From the NCBI RefSeq assembly GCF_011682145.1, contig NZ_WHJH01000043.1, positions 1 through 61,842 of the forward strand: a stretch of 61,842 nucleotides of DNA, read 5' to 3'. Of this stretch, positions 53,030 through 61,842 are shown in pieces. Each line of letters begins with the position of its first letter. The stretch's first letter is position 1. A program made the position numbers and the translations under genes. The notes under the pieces are model-generated. The model did not search any database. It saw nothing but the letters and a program-made list of their open reading frames with translations, and was not told the DNA's origin. Source of the DNA: Massilia mucilaginosa (lineage in GTDB: Bacteria; Pseudomonadota; Gammaproteobacteria; Burkholderiales; Burkholderiaceae_D).

Positions 53030-54205
53030 ATGAAAGCTTTACTGATTACCCAAGACAGCCAGCTGCAAGGCGAAATCGCCGCCCAGGGCGCCGCGCGCAT
53101 GCCGCCCGTGACCCTGGTGGCGGTGCGCAGCCGCCTGCGCGATGCGATCGAGCGGGTGCTTCCCGAGACCCCGGCCCTGGTCATCGTCGACGCCAGCGGC
53201 CTCGATGAAGACGAGGCCGAACTGCTGGTGCGCCTGGCCAGGCTGTATCCGGGCGCGGTCTTCATGCTGCTCACCCGCGACCAGCAGCAGAACCTCCTGA
53301 TCCGCGCCATGCGCGCCGGCGTGCGCGAAGTGCTGCAACTGCCGCTGGTGCACAGCGCCTTCCACGACGCCATCAACCGCATCGCCGACGCCGCCAACGC
53401 GGGCAAGGTGTGCGACGGCAAGGTACTGGCCTTCATCTCCTGCAAGGGCGGCAGCGGCGCCACCTTCTTGTCGACCAATTTCGCCTACGCCCTGGCCAGC
53501 CTGGCCGACAAGAAGGTGATCCTGATCGACCTGCACGGCCAGTTCGGCGACGCCACCCTGTATGTGTCGGACCAGAAGCCGGCCATGACCCTGTCCGACG
53601 TGTGCAGCCAGATCGCGCGCATCGACGGCGCCTTCCTCGACTCCTGCCTGGTGCACGTGACGCCCAGTTTCGGGATCCTGGCCGCGGCCGACGACCCGGC
53701 CCACGCGGTCGAACTGAAACCGGAGCAGATGGACGCGATCCTGCGCGTGGCGCGCCAGCACTACGACTACGTGGTGCTCGACGTCGGGCGCCAGATCGAC
53801 GCCATTTCGCTGCGCGCGCTCGACAACGCCGACGCCATCTACCCGGTGCTGCAACTGGCGCTGCCCGACCTGCGCGACGGCCGCCGCCTGCTCGACATCT
53901 TCCGCTCGCTCGGCTACGCCAACGACAACACGCGCCTGATCGTGAACCGTTACGAAAAGGGCGGGCGCCTGCGCCTGCAGGACGTGCAAGCCTCGCTCGG
54001 CGCCGAGGTCATGCACACGGTCCCGAACGACTACGTGAACGTGACCGATTCGGTGAACCAGGGCGTGCCGGTGCTGCAGCTGTCGCGCGCCAGCCCGGTG
54101 GCGCGCAGCCTGGCCGAACTGGTCGAGCTGGTGACCGCGCGCCGCGTGCCGGAAGCGAAGGGCCTGCTCACGCGCCTGTTCGGGCGCGCCGAAGTCGAAC
54201 AATAG
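53030..54205 (+). CDS. cpaE: CpaE/TadZ pilus localisation ATPase
   Basis: A 391-residue protein with an N-terminal receiver-like domain (KALLITQDSQLQGEI, LVIVDASGLDEDEAELL) lacking a clear phosphoacceptor, and a C-terminal ParA/MinD-type ATPase (FISCKGGSGATFLSTNFAYAL, VILIDLHGQFGDATLY). It places the machine at a site in the cell. The deviant Walker A (lysine after SC, final T in place of K) is family-typical. GAGGA lies before the ATG. Confidence 0.92.
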   Translation: MKALLITQDSQLQGEIAAQGAARMPPVTLVAVRSRLRDAIERVLPETPALVIVDASGLDEDEAELLVRLARLYPGAVFMLLTRDQQQNLLIRAMRAGVREVLQLPLVHSAFHDAINRIADAANAGKVCDGKVLAFISCKGGSGATFLSTNFAYALASLADKKVILIDLHGQFGDATLYVSDQKPAMTLSDVCSQIARIDGAFLDSCLVHVTPSFGILAAADDPAHAVELKPEQMDAILRVARQHYDYVVLDVGRQIDAISLRALDNADAIYPVLQLALPDLRDGRRLLDIFRSLGYANDNTRLIVNRYEKGGRLRLQDVQASLGAEVMHTVPNDYVNVTDSVNQGVPVLQLSRASPVARSLAELVELVTARRVPEAKGLLTRLFGRAEVEQ

Positions 54206-54256
54206 CCGAACGGTAGCCGAACCATCGCCGAACAATCACCCGCCCAGGAGAATCCC

Positions 54257-55603
54257 ATGACCTTACGCGACCGCCTGACGGCGAGCGAGGACAGCCGCCA
54301 CAGCCAGCCGGCCGAGCCGGAGTCGTCCAACCACGCTTATCACGACCTGAAGAAGAACATGCACCAGATGGTGCTCGACCGGATCGACCTGGAGCGCCTC
54401 AAGCGCCTCACGCCCGAGCAGTTCAAGCACGAGCTGGGCCTCTTGGTGCAGCACATCATCGAAGAAGAGCACATCGTGCTCAACCAGCACGAGCGGCACG
54501 ACCTGGTGCTCGACATCCAGCACGAAATGCTCGGCTTCGGCCCGCTCGAGTCGCTGCTGGCCGACCCCACCGTCTCGGACATCCTGGTCAACACCTTCAA
54601 CCAGGTGTATGTGGAGCGGCGCGGCAAGCTGGAACTGACCGACATCACCTTCCACGACAGCGCCCACCTGATGAAGATCATCGACAAGATCGTCTCACGG
54701 GTCGGACGCCGGGTCGACGAATCGAGCCCGATGGTCGACGCCCGCCTGCCGGACGGCTCGCGCGTGAACGCGATCATCCCGCCGCTGGCGGTCGATGGCG
54801 CGATCCTGTCGATCCGGCGTTTTTCGGCGACCCCGCTGACGGTCGAGAACCTGCTGCGCTTCAAGAGCATGACCCCGCCCATGGTGCAGGTGCTGCAATC
54901 GCTCGGGCACTCGAAGATTAACATCCTGATCTCGGGCGGCACCGGCAGCGGCAAGACCACCCTGCTCAACCTGCTGTCGGGCTTCATTCCGGCCAACGAG
55001 CGCATCATCACCATCGAAGACGCGGCCGAACTGCAGATGCGCCAGCCGCACGTGGTGCGCCTCGAGACGCGTCCGCCGAATATCGAAGGCAAGGGCGAAG
55101 TGACCCAGCGCGCACTGGTGCGCAACGCCCTGCGCATGCGGCCCGACCGCATCATCCTGGGCGAGGTGCGCGGGGCTGAAGCGATGGACATGCTGCAGGC
55201 GATGAACACCGGGCACGAAGGCTCGCTGGCGACGATCCACTCGAACACCCCGCGCGACGCCCTGGCGCGTCTGGAAAACATGGTCGGCATGGCCGGCGTG
55301 ACCCTGACCCCGCGCGCGGTGCGCCAGCAGATCTGCTCGGCCATCACGGTGGTGCTGCAGGTCACGCGCCTGACCGACGGCGCGCGCAAGCTGGTCAGCC
55401 TGCAGGAAATCACCGGCATGGAAGGCGAGATGATCGCGATGCAAGAGATTTTTTGCTTCGAGCAGACCGGGGTCGACGCCGACGGCAAGGTGGTCGGGCA
55501 TTTCCGCGCCACCGGGGTGCGCCCGCGCTTCGCCGACCGCCTGCGCCTGTTCGGCGCGCCCGTGCCCGACTCGGCCTTCGACCCCAGCCGCATTTTCGAA
55601 TAG
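54257..55603 (+). CDS. cpaF: CpaF/TadA secretion ATPase
   Basis: A 448-residue hexameric ATPase that drives pilus extension and perhaps retraction. Walker A is [16 protein letters not shown], the Asp box is [10 protein letters not shown], Walker B is [21 protein letters not shown], and the His box is [15 protein letters not shown]. The helical N-terminal domain is complete. Length is typical. AGGAGA lies before the ATG. Confidence 0.96.
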   Translation: MTLRDRLTASEDSRHSQPAEPESSNHAYHDLKKNMHQMVLDRIDLERLKRLTPEQFKHELGLLVQHIIEEEHIVLNQHERHDLVLDIQHEMLGFGPLESLLADPTVSDILVNTFNQVYVERRGKLELTDITFHDSAHLMKIIDKIVSRVGRRVDESSPMVDARLPDGSRVNAIIPPLAVDGAILSIRRFSATPLTVENLLRFKSMTPPMVQVLQSLGHSKINILISGGTGSGKTTLLNLLSGFIPANERIITIEDAAELQMRQPHVVRLETRPPNIEGKGEVTQRALVRNALRMRPDRIILGEVRGAEAMDMLQAMNTGHEGSLATIHSNTPRDALARLENMVGMAGVTLTPRAVRQQICSAITVVLQVTRLTDGARKLVSLQEITGMEGEMIAMQEIFCFEQTGVDADGKVVGHFRATGVRPRFADRLRLFGAPVPDSAFDPSRIFE

Positions 55604-55611
55604 GACCGGCC

Positions 55612-56589
55612 ATGGATTATGTCTTCTATGCCTTTGCCGTGCTGCTGTTCGCGGCCGTGATCCTGATGGTCGAGGGCGGCTGGCTGCTGTGGTCGGAAAC
55701 GCGCGGCGGCGGCGCCCTGCGCATCGCGCGCCGCCTGCGCGTGATGTCGGGCGGCACCGACAGCGAGGGCGGCACGATCTCGATCCTCAAGCGGCGCCGC
55801 TACAGCGCCTCCGATACGCTCGACGGCGCGCTGCACCGCTTTGGCCTGGCGCACGCCATCGACCGCCTGCTGATGCAGGCCGGGGTCAATTGGATGGTGG
55901 CGCAGTTCCTGGGAGCCTCGCTGGCGATGCTGTGCGCAGCGGCGCTGGCGGTGCATGCCTGGGACACGCCGAGCTTGCTGACCTGGGCGCTGCTGCTGGC
56001 CGGGGCCGGCCTGCCGTATGGCGTGCTGCGCAGCGCGCGCGCCAAGCGCCTCGGCAAGATCGAGCAGCAGTTGCCCGAGGCGGCCGACTTCCTGGCGCGC
56101 GCCATGCGTGCCGGGCATTCATTCACCAACGTGCTGCAAATGGTCGGCAGCGAACTGCCCGAACCGCTCAGCGGCGAGTTCCGCATCGTGCACCAGGAAA
56201 TCAACTATGGCGTGCCGATGAACGAAGCGCTGCACAGCCTGGCCGAACGGGTTCCCCTGACCGACCTGCGCTACATGGTGATCGCAGTGCTGATCCAGCG
56301 CGAGTCGGGCGGCAACCTGGCCGAAATCCTGGGCAACATCGGCCACATCATCCGCGAGCGCCTCAAGCTGCTGGGCCAGATCCGGGTGCTGTCGGCCGAA
56401 GGGCGCATCTCGGCCTGGATCCTGGGCATCCTGCCGTTCGGGGTCACCGCCATGATGTACTTCGCCAATCCCGAGTACATCAGCATGCTGTGGACCGATC
56501 CCGAAGGTATCACCCTGCTGTACTACGCCGGCGCGATGATCACCATCGGCGTGCTGTGGCTGCGCAAACTGATTCATATTCGCGTCTAG
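55612..56589 (+). CDS. tadB: Inner-membrane platform protein TadB
   Basis: A 325-residue T2SF-type membrane protein. Helices at residues 3-23 and two near 100-135, then the cytoplasmic T2SF domain (LPEAADFLARAMRAGHSFTNVLQMV, then ERVPLTDLRYMVIAVLIQRESGGNLAEIL), and two C-terminal helices. I start it at ATG 55612, eight bases after the cpaF stop, since the longer frame overlaps cpaF. Confidence 0.93.
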   Translation: MDYVFYAFAVLLFAAVILMVEGGWLLWSETRGGGALRIARRLRVMSGGTDSEGGTISILKRRRYSASDTLDGALHRFGLAHAIDRLLMQAGVNWMVAQFLGASLAMLCAAALAVHAWDTPSLLTWALLLAGAGLPYGVLRSARAKRLGKIEQQLPEAADFLARAMRAGHSFTNVLQMVGSELPEPLSGEFRIVHQEINYGVPMNEALHSLAERVPLTDLRYMVIAVLIQRESGGNLAEILGNIGHIIRERLKLLGQIRVLSAEGRISAWILGILPFGVTAMMYFANPEYISMLWTDPEGITLLYYAGAMITIGVLWLRKLIHIRV

Positions 56590-56598
56590 GAGAAAGCC

Positions 56599-57537
56599 AT
56601 GAGCGGCTCGCAATTACTGTTTCTGCTGATCGTGTTCGGGGTCGTGGTCGGTCTGGCGGCGCTGGCCATGGCCACCTTCTGGCCCGGCTACATGCGCCAG
56701 CGCCTCAAGCGCGTGGGCGCCGCCGCCGCCGACACCAGCGTCGGGCGCAGCGATGGCTGGGTGGAAAAGGTGGCCAAGGTGGCGCAGCCGTTCGGCGCCC
56801 TGTCGCTGCCCGAGCAGGGCTGGGAAAAGTCGCCCCTGCGCACCCGCTTCATGAACGCCGGCTGGCGCGGGCAGTCGGTGGCGCCCCTGTATTTCGCCGC
56901 CAAGACCCTGCTGGCGCTGTTGCTGCCGGCGCTGGCCGGGCTCTGGATCGCGCTCTCGAGCGCGGCGATGAGCGGACAATTCATCATGTTCGTACTGCTG
57001 GGCACGGCCACCTGCGGCTACTACCTGCCCAACGTCGTGCTCGAAATCACCGCGCGCAAGCGCCGGCGCGAGATCTTCGAGTCGATTCCCGATGCGCTCG
57101 ACCTGCTGACGGTATGCGTGGAAGCGGGCCTGAGCCTGGAGCGCGCGCTGATCAAGGTGGCCGGTGAAATCCATATCAAGTCGATCGTGCTGGCCCAGGA
57201 AATGCAGCTGGTGCTGATGGAAATGCGGGCCGGCTTCAGCAAGGAGAAAGCGCTGCGCAACTTTGCCCTGCGCAGCGGCGTGGAAGACGTCGACACCCTG
57301 GTGGCGATGATGATCCAGTCCGAGCGCTTCGGCACCAGCATGGGCACCTCGCTGCGCGTGCATGCCGACACCTTGCGCACCAAGCGGCGCCAGATGGCCG
57401 AGGAACAGGCTGCCAAGATCGGCGTCAAGCTGATGTTTCCCCTGATTTTCTTTATCTTCCCGACCCTGCTGATGGTCCTGCTCGGCCCGGCCGGCATGCA
57501 GATCATGCGCACGCTCAGGTCGGTCAACGGACAGTGA
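56599..57537 (+). CDS. tadC: Inner-membrane platform protein TadC
   Basis: A 312-residue partner of TadB, also with the T2SF domain (ESIPDALDLLTVCVEAGLSLERALIKVA, VEDVDTLVAMMIQSERFGTSMGTSLRVHADTLR) and membrane helices at both ends. AGGAG lies eight bases before the ATG. It is nine bases after tadB. Confidence 0.93.
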   Translation: MSGSQLLFLLIVFGVVVGLAALAMATFWPGYMRQRLKRVGAAAADTSVGRSDGWVEKVAKVAQPFGALSLPEQGWEKSPLRTRFMNAGWRGQSVAPLYFAAKTLLALLLPALAGLWIALSSAAMSGQFIMFVLLGTATCGYYLPNVVLEITARKRRREIFESIPDALDLLTVCVEAGLSLERALIKVAGEIHIKSIVLAQEMQLVLMEMRAGFSKEKALRNFALRSGVEDVDTLVAMMIQSERFGTSMGTSLRVHADTLRTKRRQMAEEQAAKIGVKLMFPLIFFIFPTLLMVLLGPAGMQIMRTLRSVNGQ

Positions 57538-57568
57538 TGTCCCTGCAATCCCTCCACCGGAGCCGTTC

Positions 57569-58699
57569 ATGCGAAGCACCCTGAAACGCACTACCCTGTT
57601 GATCGCCGGCGCGCTGCTGCTGGCCTGCGCCGATCCCGGCCGCCGCCCCGAAGCGGCCGCCGCGCCCGCGGCCGCCTCAGCCAGCGCCGAGGACGCCTAT
57701 GTGACGGGCCGCGCCGCGCACCTGGCGCGCCGCCACGATGCCGCGCTGGCCGCCTACCGCGCCGCGCTGGCGCGCGATCCGGCCCACTTGAAGGCGCGCA
57801 ACGGCCTGGCCACCCTGTACGCCGAGCGCGGCGATTTTGCGCGCGCCATCGGGCTGTGGCAAGCCATGGCCGGGGAAGGCGAGGGCGCCGACGGGCAGGC
57901 CAGCGCCTTCCTGTTCAGCAATCTCGGCTACGCCCATTTCTTGAACGGCCAGTTCGAGCAAGCCCTGGCCGCCCTCGAAAAGGCCTGCCTGCTCGACCCG
58001 CTCAACGACCGCACCTGGGACCACCTCGGCGGCGCGCTCCAGAAGGTCGGGCAGCACCAGCGCGCGCAGCAGATGTTCCGCCAGGCCGGCGCCCTGCGCG
58101 CGCATGATTTCAAGGCCGACTACGCGGTCGCCGCGCGCGCCGGCGTGTCCGCCATCGACAGCGCGGTCAAGGCTGGCGGCCAGGCATCGCCAGAGCCGCA
58201 GTGGGACCGTACCGAGGTGCGCCAGGATGCGTCCGGCGTGTTCGTGGTGCAGCGCGTGGGCGCGGCCCTGGCCGATGGCGCGGCGGCGGCCCGGCCGGCG
58301 CTCGCAGCGGTCGCGCCGGTGCCGGCGGCTGCGGCGCGCCCCGGCCAGGCCCTGCTGGAAATTCGCAACGGCAATGGCGTAGCCGGCATGGCACGCTCGC
58401 TGGCCGGCACGATGGACCAGAGTGCGCTACGCGTGGTGCGCCTGAGTAATCAGAAAGGGTTCGGGGTGCGCCAGACCCGCATCGAGTACCAGCCGGAATT
58501 TCGCGAGGCCGCCGAGCGCCTGGCCCGGCGCTTCGGCGCCGCGCGCGTGGTGGCGGTGGGCGAGCTCGGGCGCGCCGACCTGCGCCTGGTGATCGGACGC
58601 GACCTGGCGCCGGACGCGCTAGCCGGCGCGGTAGCCGACGCGCCAGCTGGCGCGGTGGCCGTCGCGGCGCGCACCAGGCCGTTGCCTGGGCAGGGCTGA
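57569..58699 (+). CDS. tadD: TadD-like TPR lipoprotein with a C-terminal LytR_C domain
   Basis: A 376-residue lipoprotein (lipobox LLACAD). Residues about 40-180 have three or four TPR repeats (AHLARRHDAALAAYRAALARDP, FLFSNLGYAHFLNGQFEQALAALEKA). A Pro/Ala linker follows. The C-terminal 90 residues match the LytR/CpsA/Psr C-terminal domain (ALLEIRNGNGVAGMARSLA, RIEYQPEFREAAERLARRFG). TadD normally helps the secretin assemble; the added domain may bind cell wall. It ends the operon. Confidence 0.87.
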   Translation: MRSTLKRTTLLIAGALLLACADPGRRPEAAAAPAAASASAEDAYVTGRAAHLARRHDAALAAYRAALARDPAHLKARNGLATLYAERGDFARAIGLWQAMAGEGEGADGQASAFLFSNLGYAHFLNGQFEQALAALEKACLLDPLNDRTWDHLGGALQKVGQHQRAQQMFRQAGALRAHDFKADYAVAARAGVSAIDSAVKAGGQASPEPQWDRTEVRQDASGVFVVQRVGAALADGAAAARPALAAVAPVPAAAARPGQALLEIRNGNGVAGMARSLAGTMDQSALRVVRLSNQKGFGVRQTRIEYQPEFREAAERLARRFGAARVVAVGELGRADLRLVIGRDLAPDALAGAVADAPAGAVAVAARTRPLPGQG

Positions 58700-58795
58700 T
58701 GCGGCATGGATGGCTGGTCCGTTTGTGCCATATCAAATCCGGGGTGGTTTCGCACGCGACAATAGCGTGATCGAACCACTTACCGGAGCATTTTC

Positions 58796-59107
58796 ATGAA
58801 CTTTGCAGAACGTTTTATGCGCTTCCTGTGCGGCCTCGCGCTGCTGGCGCTGGTGGCCTGCGCCCCCACGCCGCAGCGTGAGGGCACGGGCGAATACATC
58901 GACGACACCATCATCACCGGCAAGGTCAAGGCCGCGCTGGTGGCCGATCCCGATCTCAAGGCCACCCAGATCAACGTCGAGACCTTCAAGGGCACGGTGC
59001 AACTGAGCGGCTTCGTGCAGGCCGATCACATTCCGCGGGCGCTGTCGCTGGTGCGCAGGATCGACGGCGTCAAGGACGTCAAGAACGACATGGTGCCCAA
59101 GCGCTGA
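58796..59107 (+). CDS. BON-domain lipoprotein
   Basis: A 103-residue protein with a lipobox (LVACAP) and one BON domain (YIDDTIITGKVKAALVADPDLKATQINVETFKGTVQLSGFV in outline), the fold of OsmY, that binds phospholipid or keeps the envelope stable under stress. It stands alone. CCGGAG lies nine bases before the ATG. Confidence 0.88.
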   Translation: MNFAERFMRFLCGLALLALVACAPTPQREGTGEYIDDTIITGKVKAALVADPDLKATQINVETFKGTVQLSGFVQADHIPRALSLVRRIDGVKDVKNDMVPKR

Positions 59108-59150
59108 GGCGGCGAGGCAAACGCCGCGCCGCGCCGGCCGGTGTTCGTGC

Positions 59151-59354
59151 TCAGCCTTTGAACTGGGCCTTTTCGGCCGCGCTCAGGCGCTTGGCGCTGA
59201 CGGTGACGACGGTCATGTTGGCGTCCGCGCCGGCTTGCACGGCGGTCGTTGCGGCAAGGCGCGGGGCCGGTGCGCTGGCGGTGGCGAAGCTCGTTGCGGA
59301 CACGACGACGAGAGCGGCGACGAAGATGGTTTCCATGTTTTTTGCGATGTTCAT
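59151..59354 (-). CDS. Small secreted protein of unknown function
   Basis: A 67-residue protein with a signal-like N-terminus (MNIAKNMETIFVAALVVVSATSFATA) and a short tail TVVTVSAKRLSAAEKAQFKG. Similar short proteins are frequent in this bacterial group; function unknown. It is convergent with the BON gene, with 43 bases between. Confidence 0.6.
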   Translation of the reverse strand: MNIAKNMETIFVAALVVVSATSFATASAPAPRLAATTAVQAGADANMTVVTVSAKRLSAAEKAQFKG

Positions 59355-59529
59355 GATCAGTTCCTGTGAGTGAAGTTCCTTGGGTTGAGTGAACTATAGC
59401 CACAGGGGCGATTGTCAACACCCCGATTGCGACGGACTGCCGGTTTGGCGGGATGGAAGGTCGGATTCGGGGTAAAAGCGTGCGTGGCGGCAGCGCTGGC
59501 GGCTGTGGCGGCGCGGCCCGGGCAGGGGC

Positions 59530-60114
59530 TCAGCGCTTGAAGCGGATTCTCATCTCGGGCCGCTGCTCGAGGCTGTCGATTTTCCACGAATAGGTGCCGA
59601 GCAGGCCGAAGAACGACGGGGTCGAGGTGGCATTGTGCGAGATCACTTCGGCGCTGATCGGCACCGTCACCGACAGCGTGCCGTCGAGCTTGATGCCGAG
59701 CGCCGCCATGCTGGCTTTTTCCTCGTCATCGAGCTTGCCCGCTTGCAGCGTCAGCACCTCATCCGGGCCGGTATGAACGCGCAGCACGCCGAGCAGGTCG
59801 AGTGCCTGGCCGCGCTGGCGCCGGCCTTCCACGCTCAGGTCGTAGCGTGCCTTGCCGTTGTCAGCGGCCTGGCGGATCTCGCCGTTGCGCTTCGGCTTCG
59901 CCGCCGCATCGTGCATGCCTGCCTCTTTCGGGCCGAGCTTGTCGCCCCTGGCCATGTGGCGGGACGCCAGCGTGTGCACGGCGGTGCCGGCATAGGAATA
60001 CTGGTAGCTGCCATCGGACTGGAACGCGGTCCTGGCGGTAAAACGTTCGGGGACCAGGCATCCGGTCAGCAGCAGGGCGGCGCAGGCGCTTGCGGCCAGG
60101 AGTCGACAGCTCAT
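59530..60114 (-). CDS. Lipoprotein of unknown function
   Basis: A 194-residue lipoprotein (lipobox LLTGC). The mature part begins with RFTARTAFQSDGSYQYSYAGTAVH and has no family I recognise. The start may be four codons earlier at 60126. No neighbouring gene gives a clue. Confidence 0.7.
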   Translation of the reverse strand: MSCRLLAASACAALLLTGCLVPERFTARTAFQSDGSYQYSYAGTAVHTLASRHMARGDKLGPKEAGMHDAAAKPKRNGEIRQAADNGKARYDLSVEGRRQRGQALDLLGVLRVHTGPDEVLTLQAGKLDDEEKASMAALGIKLDGTLSVTVPISAEVISHNATSTPSFFGLLGTYSWKIDSLEQRPEMRIRFKR

Positions 60115-60213
60115 CGGGCAATCCAAGGAAGGTCAGAAACGCGCCAGTGTAGCTCAGTCAATACAATCTTGTCAGAGTGGACAAATTTACTTACAAGATG
60201 CAACGTCATTTGC

Positions 60214-60738
60214 TCAGGCCCGTGCCGCATTCCTGAGCACGGCCGGCGCGATGATGCGGTGCATGGGTGTCACCGGCAGCATGTAGAGGCGTCCCAGCCA
60301 GTTATGCACGTGTACCACGGTCGATACCGTGGCCAGCACCTGGCCGTTGCCGGCATCGACCGCCCGGTGCACCGACAGGATCACGTCGAGGTGTTTGTCC
60401 TTGTCGCCCAGCAGCACCTCGTCGGGGGTGTTGGAGAACAGGGTAAAGATACCGACCCGGTCGCCGATCTGGTAAGCCGAGGCCGGTTTAGCCGGATCGA
60501 GGCCGGACAAGGTGCCCAGGTTTTTCAGGCCCAGCATCGACACCACCCGGTTGCGCAGGGTCATGAGCGTGTTGACCCAGCCCGGCGTGCCGGCAGTCAC
60601 CTTCAGGAACAGTTCGAGCGCGCTGGCCTCGGCGTCGAGCGGCGCGATCGCCCAGGCATCGTGGAAATAGGAGCCGGGCACGGACGCGGCAAGCGCGCTC
60701 GAGGTGGGTATGGTGGTTTCGACGGGTTTGGCTTGCAT
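60214..60738 (-). CDS. DUF2867-domain protein
   Basis: A 174-residue protein (from MQAKPVETTI at 60738; an ATG at 60762 is possible) with the DUF2867 core: YFHDAWAIAPLDAEASALELFLKV, YQIGDRVGIFTLFSNTPDEVLLGDKDKHLD, VVHVHNWLGRLYMLPVTPMHRIIAPAVL. The family is of unknown role, perhaps lipid or small-molecule binding. It is divergent from the truncated vgrG. Confidence 0.85.
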   Translation of the reverse strand: MQAKPVETTIPTSSALAASVPGSYFHDAWAIAPLDAEASALELFLKVTAGTPGWVNTLMTLRNRVVSMLGLKNLGTLSGLDPAKPASAYQIGDRVGIFTLFSNTPDEVLLGDKDKHLDVILSVHRAVDAGNGQVLATVSTVVHVHNWLGRLYMLPVTPMHRIIAPAVLRNAARA

Positions 60739-60902
60739 GGCGTCTTGAAAATGGTGCGGCATCTGCCGGGGGCATGTGCCGTTCGTGATTAATCAGCGAA
60801 AAGCTGACCTGGTCTTGACTATAGCGCGTTTCGATATATGCCCATGCATTGATCGCGGGCAAATGCCAAAACCCTGTCGATTGACATGGCGTATCAGTCG
60901 TA

Positions 60903-61628
60903 TTGACGGTCGAGGGCATCATTGAAGAGGACTATGCACCACAGATGATCAGGCACTCCTTCAAGCTTAGTTCGTCAACACAGGGACCCCTCATGACCTT
61001 TCTCGATATGCGCAACTCGCTCGCAGGCCTGACAGTCGCCGACCGACTTATCCGCTTGAGATTATGGGGAGATCATGGTTTTCTTGATGATGTGATGCTT
61101 GTCCAGGATGTAGAAGGGGTCGAATCCATCTGGGGTGGCATCGAATATCATTTGCTCTGTGTTTCGCCAACTGCGGGCATGACGCTCAAGCAATTTATCG
61201 CCATGCCGGCAGAACTCCAGTTCGTTACCAGCAGCGGCACTTTGCGGCGTGTTTGCGGCATCGTCGATTGTGTGCAGGAAGGAGAATCCGATGGCGGACT
61301 GGGTACCTACCGGTTGACCATGCGCGATGCCTTGTCGATTAATGACAAAGGATGCAATACACGAATTTTTCGTGATATGAACGAGGTGGACATCACGAAT
61401 GTGGTTCTTGGCGATTGGTGTCGCGATAACCCGGTTTTAGCGCGGGCCTTTCAGTTCCAGACATGGCGCCTCAAGAGCGACTATCCTCGCCGTGAATTCA
61501 CGTTTCAGCGCAGGGAATCGGACTCCGCGTTCCTGCGCCGGCTGTGGAAACGGCGCGGCTTCTCGTGGTTCTTTTCCCCCGCTGTCGAGGCGGCAGACGG
61601 CGATGCGCCGGTACACGTTCTGATGTAG
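60903..61628 (+). pseudogene. vgrG: Truncated VgrG (type VI spike), cut by an insertion sequence
   Basis: The frame encodes about 241 residues of the N-terminal gp27-like part of VgrG (LRLWGDHGFLDDVMLVQDVEGVESIWGGIEY, LTMRDALSINDKGCNTRIF, REFTFQRRESDSAFLRRLWKRRGFSWFF). The gp5-like domain and beta-helix needle that complete a spike of about 600-900 residues are absent. The TAG at 61626-61628 lies in the terminus of the adjacent insertion sequence. The start is uncertain: TTG 60903, or ATG 60945 (MIRHSFKL). A working spike cannot be made from this copy. Confidence 0.85.
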
Positions 61629-61842
61629 CCGTTCACTTCCCCTGATAAAAAAGCCAAATGAGTGCCCTATGGAAGCGGTTTTTATTGCATAATACTCAAT
61701 AATGTCAATAAAGCTAATTCCACTTACCGATCACGATCTTCGTCAAATGAGCGACGAGTGGGTGAGTTCGCTCTCGCCGTCGCAGAAGGAAGTGTTATTG
61801 GTACGCGCCCTTGCGGAGTTGCGCAAGTCGCGGGATCGACTC
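61624..61842 (+). mobile_element. IS66-like insertion sequence, left part
   Basis: The element seems to start at about 61624 with TGTAGCCGTTCAC, which resembles IS66-family ends (GTAAGCG-like), and it continues past the window. The exact end and the expected 8-bp target duplication cannot be checked here. Confidence 0.65.
61702..61842 (+). CDS. IS66-family transposase, N-terminal fragment (runs off the window)
   Basis: The first 47 codons (MSIKLIPLTDHDLRQMSDEW, ending in ALAELRKSRDRL) match the start of IS66-type transposases of the DUF6444 group, where RDRL is followed by LNQNPxNSSxPPS. It is the only gene of the element visible. The rest lies outside the window. Confidence 0.8.
   Translation, partial: MSIKLIPLTDHDLRQMSDEWVSSLSPSQKEVLLVRALAELRKSRDRL

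Overview
The window is about 62 kb of a high-GC betaproteobacterial chromosome. The best guess is an Oxalobacteraceae member (Massilia, Duganella or Janthinobacterium group). The reasons are the PrsK/PrsR exopolysaccharide regulators, a fused IcmF, a fused indolepyruvate ferredoxin oxidoreductase, and a complete Tad pilus locus with this codon use. The genus is an inference from gene content. No rRNA, tRNA or CRISPR array was seen.

Layout. (1) 1-2026 is an AT-richer patch with a small membrane protein gene and a type VI secretion amidase/immunity pair (Tae4/Tai4) behind its own near-consensus promoter. (2) 2252-9989 is, apart from one small membrane protein gene, an exopolysaccharide cluster read leftwards: TviB-type UDP-sugar dehydrogenase, WbpP-type epimerase, polyprenyl-phosphate sugar transferase, and the kinase/regulator pair PrsK/PrsR. 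(3) 10743-20493 is housekeeping and accessory genes: SRPBCC plus zinc alcohol dehydrogenase, lipoproteins, a Pth2-like protein, ATP-grasp, a MoaD-like diglycine protein with a beta-propeller, TetR with an MBL hydrolase, and a secreted TonB-C protein. (4) 20556-29900 is a disaccharide-use regulon: TonB-dependent receptor, GH65 phosphorylase, beta-phosphoglucomutase, MFS transporter and two LacI regulators, with two visible classes of LacI-type operator. (5) 29956-33843 holds a retron (structured RNA plus reverse transcriptase). It is followed on the same strand by two paralogous membrane proteins, a small polynucleotide-kinase-like P-loop protein and a Thg1-like reverse (3'-5') polymerase. (6) 33852-41995 is IcmF, indolepyruvate ferredoxin oxidoreductase and a LysR regulator. 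(7) 42106-44385 is a convergent HD-GYP/GGDEF pair. (8) 44854-58699 is a full Tad/Flp pilus locus with a duplicated flp unit and an extra AAA+ ATPase. (9) 58796-61842 holds small envelope proteins, then a vgrG cut off by an IS66-like insertion sequence at the right edge.

The two most notable things are the retron and a dispersed structured repeat. The retron non-coding RNA can be folded by eye into the expected a1/a2 stem plus four hairpins, and a promoter is placed so that transcription would start at a1. The repeat is about 120 nt and sits in the 5' leader of three unrelated genes, always in the same orientation. Its two full copies differ at two adjacent paired positions in a compensatory way.

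Genes that plausibly work together: TviB and WbpP make UDP-GalNAcA-type precursor for a polysaccharide whose export machinery is outside the window; GH65 and beta-phosphoglucomutase feed glucose 6-phosphate; HD-GYP and GGDEF set cyclic-di-GMP next to adhesion genes; the Tad genes build one pilus machine.
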